64,000 nt of DNA from Rhizophlyctis rosea. Lineage: Eukaryota > Chytridiomycota > Chytridiomycetes > Rhizophlyctidales > Rhizophlyctidaceae. Under the pieces are notes generated by a model that saw nothing but the letters and a program-made list of their open reading frames with translations, was not told the DNA's origin and made no database searches. The stretch spans positions 62,001-126,000 of the forward strand of contig JADGJC010000060.1 of assembly GCA_027596075.1 (NCBI GenBank). The letters are read 5' to 3'. This document shows, in pieces, positions 11,591-23,100 of the stretch. Every line of letters starts with the position of its first letter. Position 1 is the stretch's first letter. Both the position numbers and the translations under genes were made by a program.

Positions 11591-12195
11591 CCGGTGTCAA
11601 GCGTGGTGTTGGGTGCGTCAAAGTCATAATAAATTTAGAGATCCGGAAGCAAACCTAAATGTTAGACCTGGTTATGTTTGCAGCTGGAATAGATCATTGA
11701 ATTACTTGAATTTCTGGTATTTGATGCCCATTGGTTGTCATTGGACGATATATTAATAATAGCTGACCTGGAAGCCCAAATTGGAGCAGTTCGGCAAATT
11801 GGACCCTTTGCATTGCCATTGACCTGTACCGTGGGACCCTTTCTCCACAGCACCGCCACTGCATCGCCACCTTCCGTGATTGAACCTCCGTGTTCGGAAA
11901 GCCCGCCTATTCATGAGGTCAGTGTTGGGGAAGGTGGGTGTCAGGCACAACATTCCTCCATCTTCCCACACCCTTTTGTTTTCGTTTTGAAACGGTCTCA
12001 CCTTGGAAGATTTACATATTGGAAGGGCGTAGCGAAATAACTATTTCGAAAGGTTGGAAGATAATCACTAAAGAGTGCATGCCATCTGCAAGAACTTGCC
12101 GAACTCAACCATACAGCTATTGTTTACATCGCACCCCAGACCAGAAAATATCGCCAAATAAACAAACAACAACCCCAGGACGGACACACCAGTGA
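11591..12195. other. Divergent promoter region between the dioxygenase-like gene and SEC7
   Basis: About 600 bp. It may hold an unrecognised first exon of the dioxygenase-like gene on the minus strand, but none is clear. It should also contain the SEC7 promoter and 5' UTR. Confidence 0.4.
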
Positions 12196-15100
12196 ATGGA
12201 AAGAACACCTCTAGTCTCCGGCGCCCAAGACGGCTACGTCCTACGTCCTTCAGAAGACGAGCCTCTAGACCGCCCTTCACGCGGGCCACGAGACTCATCT
12301 GACTGGGAGGACGAGAATCAGTCCGGGCAGCGAAGTGCTACCGGTAGGTTCCGGCCTGTAGAGCAGTACGATCCCGATATGGCTGGGAGGGACGCAAGGG
12401 GCGGTGTGCCGGTTGCGTATCAGAGAGATGCGTACCCTAGGCCCGCGGAGTTTGGAGATGCCGCGAGAGAGGGGAGCGAGGATTACTATGGATCTTCGCA
12501 GGATCGCTTGATGGGTGTTCCTTTGACCCCTGTTGATGCTCCGGAGGTGAGAACATTGAGCTCTATATGACATGTCCTGAGGGTGGAGAGAGGGCAGGTG
12601 AGGGTGGGGTTGTGTGGGGGAGGGAGGCCAGCGAAGCTGGCAGAGTTGTGGGGAGAAGCCCACCAGTGCATTAGCCAGCGAAGCTGGCTTAGAAGTGCGC
12701 GAAGGGCACAGTATGACCATTGTGGCCAGCGAAGCTGGCTCATTAGGCGCGAAGCAGATTAGTATGCGTGCGCAGCACGCTATTAGTCTTATCAAAGAAC
12801 ATGCGTGTGGATGGGGGAATGTGTTGCAGTGAATGTGGAGCGTGTGGAATGGCAAGGGGTTTGGGTGGTGGTGTGTTTGGGTGAGGGGTTGGGGGTTGGG
12901 GGGGGCCGGGGAAGGGGGAGTTTGGATGATGATGCGGCGAGTGTGGGGAGTGCGGCTGCTTCTGCGAGGGGTGGTGGCGGGAATATGAAGGGGAGTCCGA
13001 GTGTTGATAGTTTGTGAGTACCTTCGAGCAGATTATTTTCGGTTTTTGCATCGGGTTGGCTCATACGTCGTTGCATGCATCTAGATCATCAACTGTTGAC
13101 GACCACGGAGCCGGTGCAGCGTTGAATGCCCTTTCTCGGACTACTGGTGTCCGCGCGTCGACGGATATTCTGGCCGAGACGTCGCGGAAACCGACGGGTA
13201 AGGAAACGGTCGTCGATCAGTACATCAAGGACGCGTATTTGGTTTTCCGGGCGTTGGCCAAATTGAGTATGAAGAATATTCCGGAGAAGGAGGGGTAAGT
13301 TTGCTTGAGGTGGCTTATTCAGTCTTTTTGATATGTGCGTTGAATCTATCCCTCATCACTCTTCTATCATATGACCTAACCCCCACAGTGCAACGGACCT
13401 AAAATCCCAATCAATGCGCTCCAAACTCCTCTCACTAACCCTCATCCACCAAATCACCACCTCCCACATGCACGTCTTCTTCACTCCTGCTCCTATTTTG
13501 TTCGCGCCCGGGACTGGAACGCATAACCCCTCGGCGGTGTTGTTCGTTTACGCCGTCAAGCAGAATCTTTGCTTGACGCTTAGTCGAAACGCGGTGTCTA
13601 TTGTGCCGCCGGTGTTTGATCTGAGTATGAGGATTTTTGGGGCGGTTTTGGGGGGGTTGAGGAGTGTTTTGAAGGTTTGTTGTGTGGTGAATGATTTTGA
13701 GTGGGTTTTGGTGGGGTTTGTTTTGATCATTAAATCTTTTGGACTCGCAAATGTAGAAAGAACTATCCGTTCTCTTCACCGCCATCATCATCCCTCTAGT
13801 CGAAGCCCGCACCCAAGTCGCCTTTCACCAACGCACCGCCGTCCTCCAACACCTTCAAAACATCCTTTCTGACCCTCACTCCGACGGTGGACGAACATTA
13901 GTAGAAATCTACCTCAACTACGACTGCGACGTCGAGGCCGGTGCCAGAGAAAACATCTGGGAACGACTCATGAACGCTGTAGCGAAGATCATGAGCATGC
14001 ACCAAACTGACGGTGCACCGACAGGCAGCACCACGGGGTTGAACCGTGGTGGGACAGTCGGATCGGGCAGTGGGACGGTGTTGACTACCGCTCAGATGAC
14101 GCGATTTACAAAGGAGCAGCTTAAGGAGCTTGAATCTACTTCTGGGGATGTATCGGAACTTAAGAGACGGGGGTTGGAGTTTATGGTTCGGGGAGTGTTG
14201 AAGCCGCTTGTGCAGTGGTGTAATGTGCGGATGGGGGTTATGGAGAAGGATGAGAAGGAGCAGGAGGTTAGGAGGAGTGAGGAGGGTGAGGGGGGTAAGT
14301 TGGGGATTTTGACGGATGAGGAGGGGAAGAAGGTTGGTGGTGGTGGGGGAAGAAGGGTGGAGGATGATCCGATGGCTTTTGAGACTTTGAGGCATCGGAA
14401 GCAGGTTTTGGTTGAGGGGGTTAAGAGGTTTAATTTTAAGCCGAAGAAGGTGGGTTGGGATGAATGTAAAGCTTTGAAGTTGTGAGGGCTACTATGTGAA
14501 GTGATGCTGATCTGATGGGGCCATGTTATGTAGGGTATGCAATACTTGCTTGATTCGAGTTGTATCCCTTCGCGGACGCCGAGGGATATTGCGAGGTTTC
14601 TTCTGCACACCGAGGGACTGAACAAGGCCATGATTGGGGAGTTCCTTGGTGAAGGGTAAGCTTGCATCCTGTCCACTCCGAGTATCCCTCATTTCCCCTA
14701 ATCTTCAGCCGATCCCCACCAGCGACGAAGAAAACATCACAATTATGCATGCCTTCGTCGACGAAATGGACTTCACCGGTCTCAAATTCACCGAAGCCAT
14801 GCGGACCTTCCTCCAATCCTTCCGCCTCCCGGGCGAATCACAAAAAATCGATCGCTTCATGCTCAAATTCGCGGACCGGTTCTGCCGAGGCAACCCAGGC
14901 GTCTTCAGCAGCGCCGACACGGCCTACGTCCTCGCCTACTCGGTCGTAATGCTCAACACCGACCAGCACAACGCTCAAGTGAAGCGACGCATGACGAAGG
15001 CGGATTTCCTGAAGAATAACCGGGGGATTGATAATGGCCAGGATTTGCCGGCGGAGCTTTTGGAAGGGATTTTTGATGAGATTCAGAGTAATGAGATTGT

Positions 15101-18100
15101 TATGAAGGATGAGCAGCCTGCTAAGGCTGCTGCTGCTGCTGGGGGTGGTGGGGCTGCGGATGGGGCGAGGAGGGGTGGGGCTAGGGGTGGGGAGGTGTTG
15201 AATCAGGTGGGGAGTATGGCGGATAGGGCGGGTGCTATGTTGGAGAGTTTGAAGGTCCATAAGCCTGGTGGGAAGAGAGGGAGCACGGTGTCGAGGGCTG
15301 GGAGTGGGACGGGGAGGGATGGAGAAGGGTTGGGGAGGGGAATGGAAGACGGTGCGACGTTTTATTCCGCGACGCATTACGAACATGTCAGGGGGATGTT
15401 CCAAGTTATTTGGATGAGTGTTTTGAGCGGGTTGAGCACGCCTTTGCAAGAGAGTGAGGAGTACGATACTGTCGTACTTGCATTGGAAGGCTTCAAATAC
15501 GCCATCCACATCGCGTGTTTGTTCGATATGGAGTTGGAACGGAAGGCGTTCGTGAGCACTTTGAGCAAGTTTACGCAGTTCACGCAGGTTGGGACGTTTG
15601 GGGAGATGCGTGCGAAGAACTTTGAGGCTACGAAGGCGCTTTTGGAGGTTGGGATTGGGGAAGGAGATAAGCTTGGGGAAAGCTGGCGGGAGGTTGTGGT
15701 TTGTGTTAGTCAGCTTGAACGGCTTGGGGGGTTGGCGGATAAGGAGGATGTGAGGAGTAGTCGGGCGAGTGTTGATTCGCGCGGGTTGATGCAACGGAGG
15801 GAGAGTGTGCAGGCTTTGAGGAAGCCTGGAGGTGCTGGGGGGTATTTGGAAGAAGCTGCTGCGGAGGCGAATAGTCAGGTTATGACTATTACGGTTGATA
15901 AGATTTTTACGGGAAGTGTTAAGTTGGGTGGATCCGCCATCGTGTGGTTCGTTCGAGCTCTCTGCGAAGTCAGCTGGGACGAAATCCAATCCACGTCCGA
16001 CCAACAACACCCACGAATGTACTGTCTCCAACGCCTCGTCGAAATCTCCTACTACAACATGAAACGTATCCGTGTAGAGTGGAGCAACATCTGGGCTATC
16101 CTGGGCGAACACTTCAACCAAGTCGGGTGTCATCCGAACCCGAATGTGGCGTTTTTCGCGATCGATAAGTTGAGGCAGTTGGCGATGAAGTTTTTGGAGT
16201 TGGAGGAGTTGCCGAATTTCAAGTTCCAGAAGGATTTTTTGAGGCCTTTTGAGGTTGTTATGGGGGGGAATGTTGATGTTAAGGTTAAGGATATGGTTCT
16301 GGCGTGTTTGCAGCAGATGATTCAGGCAAAGGGGAAGAGTTTGAGGAGTGGGTGGAAGGCTATGTTTGGGGCGTTTTTGAGGGCTGCTAGGGAGGGGCAT
16401 GGTGAGTTTTTTGTTTGGTGTTGTTTTTTGTTGTTGGTTGGTGTATCGTTGCTTCTTCGCATTTGCTGTCTTCGCAATTGTATAAGACATTTATGGTGCT
16501 TATAACTGTCTTTTTTTTCCTGATCCATCCCATTTCGAATTGTTCTTCCGCTTTTTCCACTTCTTCTTTCGCCCTCCTTCCGCTCCATTGTCTCAACAGT
16601 TCTCGTCGATTTCACAGAACCGATCGTGCTCCTAGCTTTCGATATTGTTAAAGGGATATTCAAGAACAATTTCGAAAGTGTGGTGCTTAACCAGACGTAT
16701 GCGGATTTCGTTGGGTGTTTGGTGGAGTTTTGTAAGAATCGGAAGTTTCCTAGAACTAGGTTGGTGGGAAAATGCGTTGCCAACTTTTGCCATACTTGCA
16801 GTATGTCTTAACCTTGTTTCCCAAACAGCTTGCATGCCATAGAACTCCTGAAACAGTCCATCCCGCGAATCTACGAGCTTTCCAAGAATGCGCAGACGGT
16901 GAAAGCCTTGACGTCGGGGGGGTCGGTGGTAATGAGAAGTACAGAGGCGTTGGTGCCGCCCGAGTCGTCTTCAACGCTGGTCGCGAGTGTGACGCAGCAG
17001 CCTAAGCCTGAGGATGATCCAAACTTCAGGTTCTGGTTCCCCATCTTGTTTGGGTTGTATGAAGTTGTTATGATGTGTGATTTGGAAGTGCGGACGAGGT
17101 TTGTAGAATGAAGTTATTGAAATTTGAGCTCTCATCTGGGCTTGACTGACTTGCGACACATTCAGGGCACTAACATACCTCTTCGATACCCTCAAACAAT
17201 ACGGCAACACATTCACTCGCGACTTCTGGGAAGTCGTCTCTAAAGGCGTCCTCTTCCCCATCTTCGACGACCTCCGCCTAAGCCGCCAAGAACATACCAA
17301 ATTCGCCAACAAAGAAGACATGTCCGTCTGGCTCTCCACAACACTCATCCAAGCGCTCCGGCAATTCATCGATCTCTTCGGCTATTTCTACGACACACTA
17401 TCCTTCCAAATTGACGGTGTGTTGGAGCTATTGGCGATTTGCATGACGCAGGAGAACGAGACGCTTGCGCGGATTGGGAGTACGTGTTTGCAGCAGTTTG
17501 TTGAGGGGAATTATGGGAAGTTGGGGGAGGGGGAGTGGGAGAGGATTTGTGGGATGTTTGTTGGGCTTTTTGAGAGTACGACGCCGTATGCGCTTTTCTT
17601 TGATTTGGAGGAGGAGGGGGGTGGGGCGGGTGGTGGGGGTGGGAGTGGTGGGAAGGCGAGGGAGGTTGATATTATGGAGGATAATGGTGAGTTTTAGTTG
17701 TATGGTGTTTTGGATTCCATTCTGTGTAATATTGATTCGTGTTGTTCTATTGTAGGCGAGTCTGCAGGAATAGGCATCAGAAGTGATACCCCGCCACCTC
17801 CAGAATCAGGCACCCAACCTGCCCAACCGACATCCCCCAACTCCACCCTTCGCCGCTCCCATTCCGCCAGCAACATCTCCACCCACCAAACCTCGCACAC
17901 CCACCGCCCGCGCCCCCAAAAGAAAGAGTTCCAACAAATAATCGTAAAATGCGTCCTCCACCTCCTCGTAATCCAAACCCTGCACGAAGTCCTCTCTTCC
18001 GGGCCAGACGATGCGGTCTACCACGCATTAAGCTCCAAACACCTTTTCGTGATGATGGATTGTTTGGAGAGGAGTTATGTTTTTGCGCGGGAGTTTAATG

Positions 18101-19222
18101 CGAATAAGGAGTTGAGGATGGCGCTTTTTAGGATGGGTTTCATGAAGCAGTTACCGAATTTGTTGAAGCAGGAAACTAGTAGTGTTAGTTGTTATGTTGG
18201 GGTGCTTTGTAAGATGGTTTTGGATGGGGAGGAGGGGAGGAAGGAGACTAGGGGGGAGATTGAGAGGAGGTTGATTCCGTGAGTATTGGAGGGTGTTGTT
18301 TTCTTTGTTTGTTGAGGGCATTGATATTGACTGCAATTTTTAAACGTCTTCTAGGTTAAGCTTCGACATCCTCCTACATTACAACTCGCTAGATCCAGAC
18401 TCAAAGCGGCGAGACGTCAATGCATGGCGGCCGGTGGTAGTGATGATTTTGAACGCGTTGATGGAGTTTGATGGGGATCTATTCAAGAAGCACGTGCCGG
18501 TGTTTTATGGGGAGATTTGTAAGCTTTTGTTGCAGGATGTTACGCCGGATATTCGGGCGGTTTTGTTTGGTGTTTTTGGAAGGATTGGGATTGAGTTTGG
18601 GGTTGCTAAGGAGTTGGTGATTGGTGGGGAGGTTGGTGGGGAGGTTGGTGGGGAGGCGGGGGTGGGGAGTGGGGTTGGGAGTGAGGGGGTGGTGATTGTG
18701 GGAAGTCCGTCGGCGGGTGGGGAGGGTGGGGATGTGGGGTATTTCGAGGCGGAGGGGAAGGGTGGTGGTGGTGGGGAGGAGGTGGCGGTGGTGGAGGGGG
18801 AGAGACGGATGGAGGAAGTTGCGCATGATGAGGGATTGAAGGATGTGGGGCGGGAGGAGGTGGCGGGTCATGCTGGAGGCGAGCAACCCGCCGAGTTTAA
18901 GTTGGTGGATCTGGAAGAGCCGACAGAAGTCGTCAGTGCGGAAGCGGGGACGGAGGAGCCGACACATGAGGCTCCAGCAGCGGCTGCAGCTGATTCGGCT
19001 TTGGCGGATGTTTCATCAAGTCAGGCGGAAGATGTTCCGACAAACCAAGTGGAAGATTTGTTTGAGCCGAGAGATGGTGCGATTACGGAGGCTGAGCGGC
19101 GAAATTCTGTGACGGTGGTTGGAGGGGAGGCAAATCAGGAACTAGAACGTCAACTGTCTTCGACGGGTGATGGGAGTGGGGAACCAGATAGGGGATTGGA
19201 AGAGGATGAGAGTTTTACATGA
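12196..19222 (+). CDS. SEC7: SEC7/BIG-type ARF guanine nucleotide exchange factor
   Basis: Large GEF that loads GTP on ARF GTPases at the trans-Golgi for vesicle budding. Exons: 12196-12546, 12787-13013, 13085-13294, 13389-13674, 13757-14449, 14534-14655, 14723-16401, 16618-16759, 16829-17098, 17166-17686, 17756-18278, 18355-19222 (5892 nt, 1963 aa). An N-terminal DCB/HUS region (VVDQYIKDAYLVFRALAKLS) precedes the Sec7 domain. The Sec7 domain runs from GMQYLLDSSCIPSRTP through GLNKAMIGEFLGEG, with the likely glutamic finger at E625, to FRLPGESQKIDR and AYSVVMLNTDQHN. HDS repeats follow (WFPILFGLYEVVM; VSKGVLFPIFDDLR). The C-terminal 230 residues are Gly/Glu/Ala-rich and likely disordered. The joins restore motifs everywhere except intron 1, whose acceptor (used here: 12786) is uncertain. 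Exon 8 could also begin 9 bp earlier. Confidence 0.93.
12627..12780. repeat. Cluster of GCGNAGC-type hairpin repeats in SEC7 intron 1
   Basis: GCCAGCGAAGCTGGC occurs three times (12627-12641, 12674-12688, 12725-12739): a perfect 6-bp inverted repeat around a GAA loop. A related palindrome, GTGCGCGAAGGGCAC, lies at 12695-12709. A fourth perfect hairpin, GCGTGCGCAGCACGC (6-bp stems, GCA loop), lies at 12766-12780. All but the 12695 element match GCGNAGC, known from biophysics as an exceptionally stable DNA mini-hairpin. The intron (about 240 nt) is longer than the gene's other introns, most of which are under 100 nt. Confidence 0.9.
18623..18658. repeat. 12-bp tandem repeat in SEC7 C-terminus
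   Basis: Three tandem copies of GGTGGGGAGGTT (the last variant) encode a Gly-Glu-Val/Ala-Gly run in the low-complexity tail. Confidence 0.7.
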
Positions 19223-20166
19223 GTCTGAATTTAGGGGTACAAAATCGCCAGTTAGATTTCCGCATTTGGGTGATTTTGATCATAGTTTTTTTGTCTACAT
19301 TGTTATAAAATGTTTTGTTGAGCAGTTGGCGTTCCGAGTGTTGTTTTCTGGATGGCAGAATGGACTGTCGATGTGTCCGTATCTTTTTTTGGCAATTTTG
19401 GCCAAGTTGTTGTGGATGGGGTCTGTTGTCCGATTTGGACGGACAGCATGCAGATGAGACACGATGTGTGGCGCTCACCATCCCATCGGTGATTGCATCA
19501 CGCGGATGTTCATTTGCCTCCCCTTCCGCCAAACTGTTTTCCCACGCTTCTTCCGCGTCGCCGATCTCATCCCGTTCCTCTCAGCCTGTCATTGCAATCC
19601 CCAGTCTGAGCTTTGAAACACATACCTTGCTCAGCTATCACAAGCATAACCACGTTTCCAGCGAAGAGCAAGCATAACGATACACGACACGCCCTTGCAG
19701 AATCCCAAACTGTGACGGCCCGCCATGCCCAACCTCCAAGTGGCGCCGACCACGCTTCCCCCGCGTTCCGTTTGTGTAGCAGACACCAAGCAAGGCGACT
19801 TATGGCTGCTGAGGGAGTGGAAGCGGATATTGGCTGGTGTCTTGACGCGAGGGTGAGTCTAGTGAGCCCTCGAATGTTGCTGGCCCGCGGGAAGGAGCAT
19901 GCCATTTTCCGAAACTTCATACGACGAATACCTGGAGAATTGTGCACATAGCAAAATGTAGCGGATACTCATCTCTGGGGTTTGCGGCTGTGCTGTATTC
20001 GAGAATTAAGCCGGCCAGTGCTCACTATTGGAGCCTGATATCAAGTTGACCGCTTGCAAAACACAGAACCCTCATTCGCATCCATAATATCCCATCGAAA
20101 CCCACATCCACATCAGCAACCCACCAGCGGGGCGTACCTTTCAACTGCATTTGTTTCAGTAGAGAG
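19223..20166. other. Intergenic region between SEC7 and TBC1D31
   Basis: 944 bp. Holds the SEC7 3' UTR (T-rich after 19250) and the TBC1D31 promoter. Only short, overlapping, unsupported frames are present. Confidence 0.5.
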
Positions 20167-23100
20167 ATGGCACCTTCAGCTAGTATAGCTGCGGCGACCG
20201 GCATCGCTGATGCAAACGCTTCCTTTACTTCCAACACCGGTTCGCCATCGAAAGGAGGACGAAGTAAGCTGAAATTCAATTACGCGTTTGTGCTTGGGGC
20301 CGTGGATCAAAGAGGACGAGTTGTTGTGTTGGATTTTGTCAAGAATCGGTGAGTTTGATGTTGTGTTGGGGGTTGTCGGTTTGCCAGAAGGTTTATGTGG
20401 AAGGTCGACATACAACATGCGGGAGGCAGACATTGACAAAAGCTACATGCTGTATAATAAATAAAGCATGGAAGTGCTGATGACAGCATCAAAAACGGTA
20501 CTGATGGAGCCATTAGTATACTCAAGATGCATTAAAACTGCTCCTAGCTTTTGGTCAGTTGCCCGCACAGGCGTCTCCGGCACCGCGATAGCATTCAACA
20601 CAGTGCGAAGGCGTGAGCTCATTGTTGGATTATCGGACAACTCGTTGCATTGTTACAATATCGGTATATGCGGCTTCAAATCTGCCCGATGCCGAAGGCT
20701 CCATGCTCAACAAAACTTATATAAGCCAGATACGACACAGTTGATCGCAAAACTTCCCGCTTACCACACCGCACCTCCAACTCAAATCTCGTTACACCCA
20801 TCACTTCCCATCGCTGTAACCACATCCAAAAATGAGTCGATCTTGTGGGACACGGAAAACTGGGAAAGGAAAAGAGTTCTTGTGGGTGTACCATCAGGCG
20901 TTCAACAGGTAATTTTCCATACGCAGTATCCAGCCAAGCCCGTATGGTGGTACTGAACTTCTACGCCATCAGGCAAGCTTCTCTCCAGCAGGAGACCATA
21001 TCACTACAACATTCACGGACGGCACAATCATGATCTGGAATACTGAGTCCTTCAATATGCTCTGGAAGATCACCTTGGAGCAGATTATCGGCAGGCCAGG
21101 CACCACTTCCGATAACCTCAACGCTGCCGGCCCTCAGAACTCTGAATACGCGGAGTTGGCGAGCACACTTGATTACCGGTTCGAAAAGCAAAAGGTGCTG
21201 ATGAAAATGCCTAGAGGCAGCGTTGTGGCTGTCAGTGCGATTGGGGAGGTGATTGTTTACGGTGGGATGTGAGTATCGCTCTCGATGTTGTTTCCTGGAA
21301 AGTACATCTCGGCATGACATCCAAATGTGATTCAGATCGTCTACGCTGTACGTATGGAACATAGTCGAGAAGCGACTGATGCACGAGATCCTCATTCCGG
21401 CATTCGGAGACGGCGGCTGGATCGTGCAGGTTGAGTTTGTTGGTACCAGCAACGTATGACCTCTTTTTTGGATTCTTCAGTCATGAATCACATACTAAGC
21501 TGGTGTGTTTCGTAGATCGTATCCGTACTCTCCAATATGGGGACGCTATTATTCATTGATGTCACCGAGGCGAGATTCGTCGGACAGTTGAAGGGGAGGC
21601 ACCAGTTCAAATCGTTTGCGCTATCGCCTGATGGTCGACTTCTTGCCACTGTGATGGAAGACGCCAAGTGGGTAGTCAGGCTTGTGCGGTTGGACGCTGT
21701 GGTGGATGCTGGTCGCGGCGGGGACGACACTGTCGTTGACGACGAGGTAATGATTAGCAGTTTCCGGCTCTGAAACGGTTAAGTCAGTTGTTAACATTCT
21801 CGACCGAGAAGGCGGAACTGGAAGATGATGTCGCCGATATTTCCACTTGGCAGGCGTCTGAGCAACCCCGTGTGAGTGTCAACGTGGCAGAACCCAAAGT
21901 GACGACCTTTTACGAGTTGGTTGAAATGAAGGTAGCTTGACAAGAATGTGTAGAAAGACCGGGAGCAATCGTGCTTAAAACCCTTTCATTCCGGTAGGAG
22001 GAGACCAAAACTCTCAACCGCAAAAAGCTCCGACAATTCTTGAATTACTACGGAACGTATCCGGAGGAATGGAGGTATACCATATCATGCTTGCAGCACT
22101 CTTTCGATTTTACTGATTCCTTGTTGAAAGGACATGGATATGGCGTTATCTCCTCAAACTACCCGAAAACCGAGAGAACTACGAAACCCTCTTGGATCAA
22201 GGAATGCATCCATGCGTTCAAAACTTTCGAAAACTCTATCCTTTGAAAAGTGAGAGACTGGCTAAGAGTATGGAGAAGTAGGTATTTCTGAGTTCTACAA
22301 GACGTTGAACTCGGTAATTCGTCCCATTGACTCTGTCCTCCAGAACTCTATCGGCACTGGCGTATTGGTCGCCAATCTTCGAAGGGTTGGATTACCTTCC
22401 GTCGCTTACGTTTCCGTTCGTGAAGGTGTTCCAGGGAGATATGTTTAGCGGGCTGGAGGTTGTTATGACTGTGTTAAGTGAGGACTGTTCTCGTTGGAGC
22501 CCTGGAACAATTGCTGAGTCCATCTTTTTCGCAGTCAATTGGTGTCAGAAATGGTGGGAATACTACCCCAACCCACCTTTCGAGGTGTTGGACATCATTG
22601 AAGACCTGCTAGCATCGCAGGATCCGGAGTTGTTGAGCCATTTCGTTAAGTGTGGAGTTACTTCTCAGGTGATTGCTGAAACCAATGCATCGATCAGTGA
22701 GCCGTTTCTGACCGTTGTGTCCGATCATTTCCAGACTTACGCGTGGTTACCACTTCGTACCCTTATCGCGGATATGTTCTCGATGAAAGACTGGCTCCAG
22801 ATATGGGATCATGTCGTTAGTGCCCCGATCGGATGGTTGTATTGCTTTATTGTTGCGGTGATAGTGGAGAACCGAAATGGGTTGTTGGGGGTTACGAAGG
22901 GAAGGGAATTTGAGGTTAGTCTTGGTTGCCTTGCTCTTTAATCAGTTGATACTGAACTGCTACTCATATGTCTAATATCATTGAACAGCACATCTTCACC
23001 CACCCACCAAACTCAAAACCCGCGACAACCTACATCCATCGAGCATACGACATCTATCGCTCAACACCCGAAAGCGTGCACCCGCAGAGTGTCATTGAAC

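Noticed and set aside
14838..16490. 550-codon open frame on the minus strand
   Set aside because: It lies antisense to SEC7 exon 7, whose Sec7 and HDS motifs are clear on the plus strand. The frame is open because of the codon bias of the sense gene.
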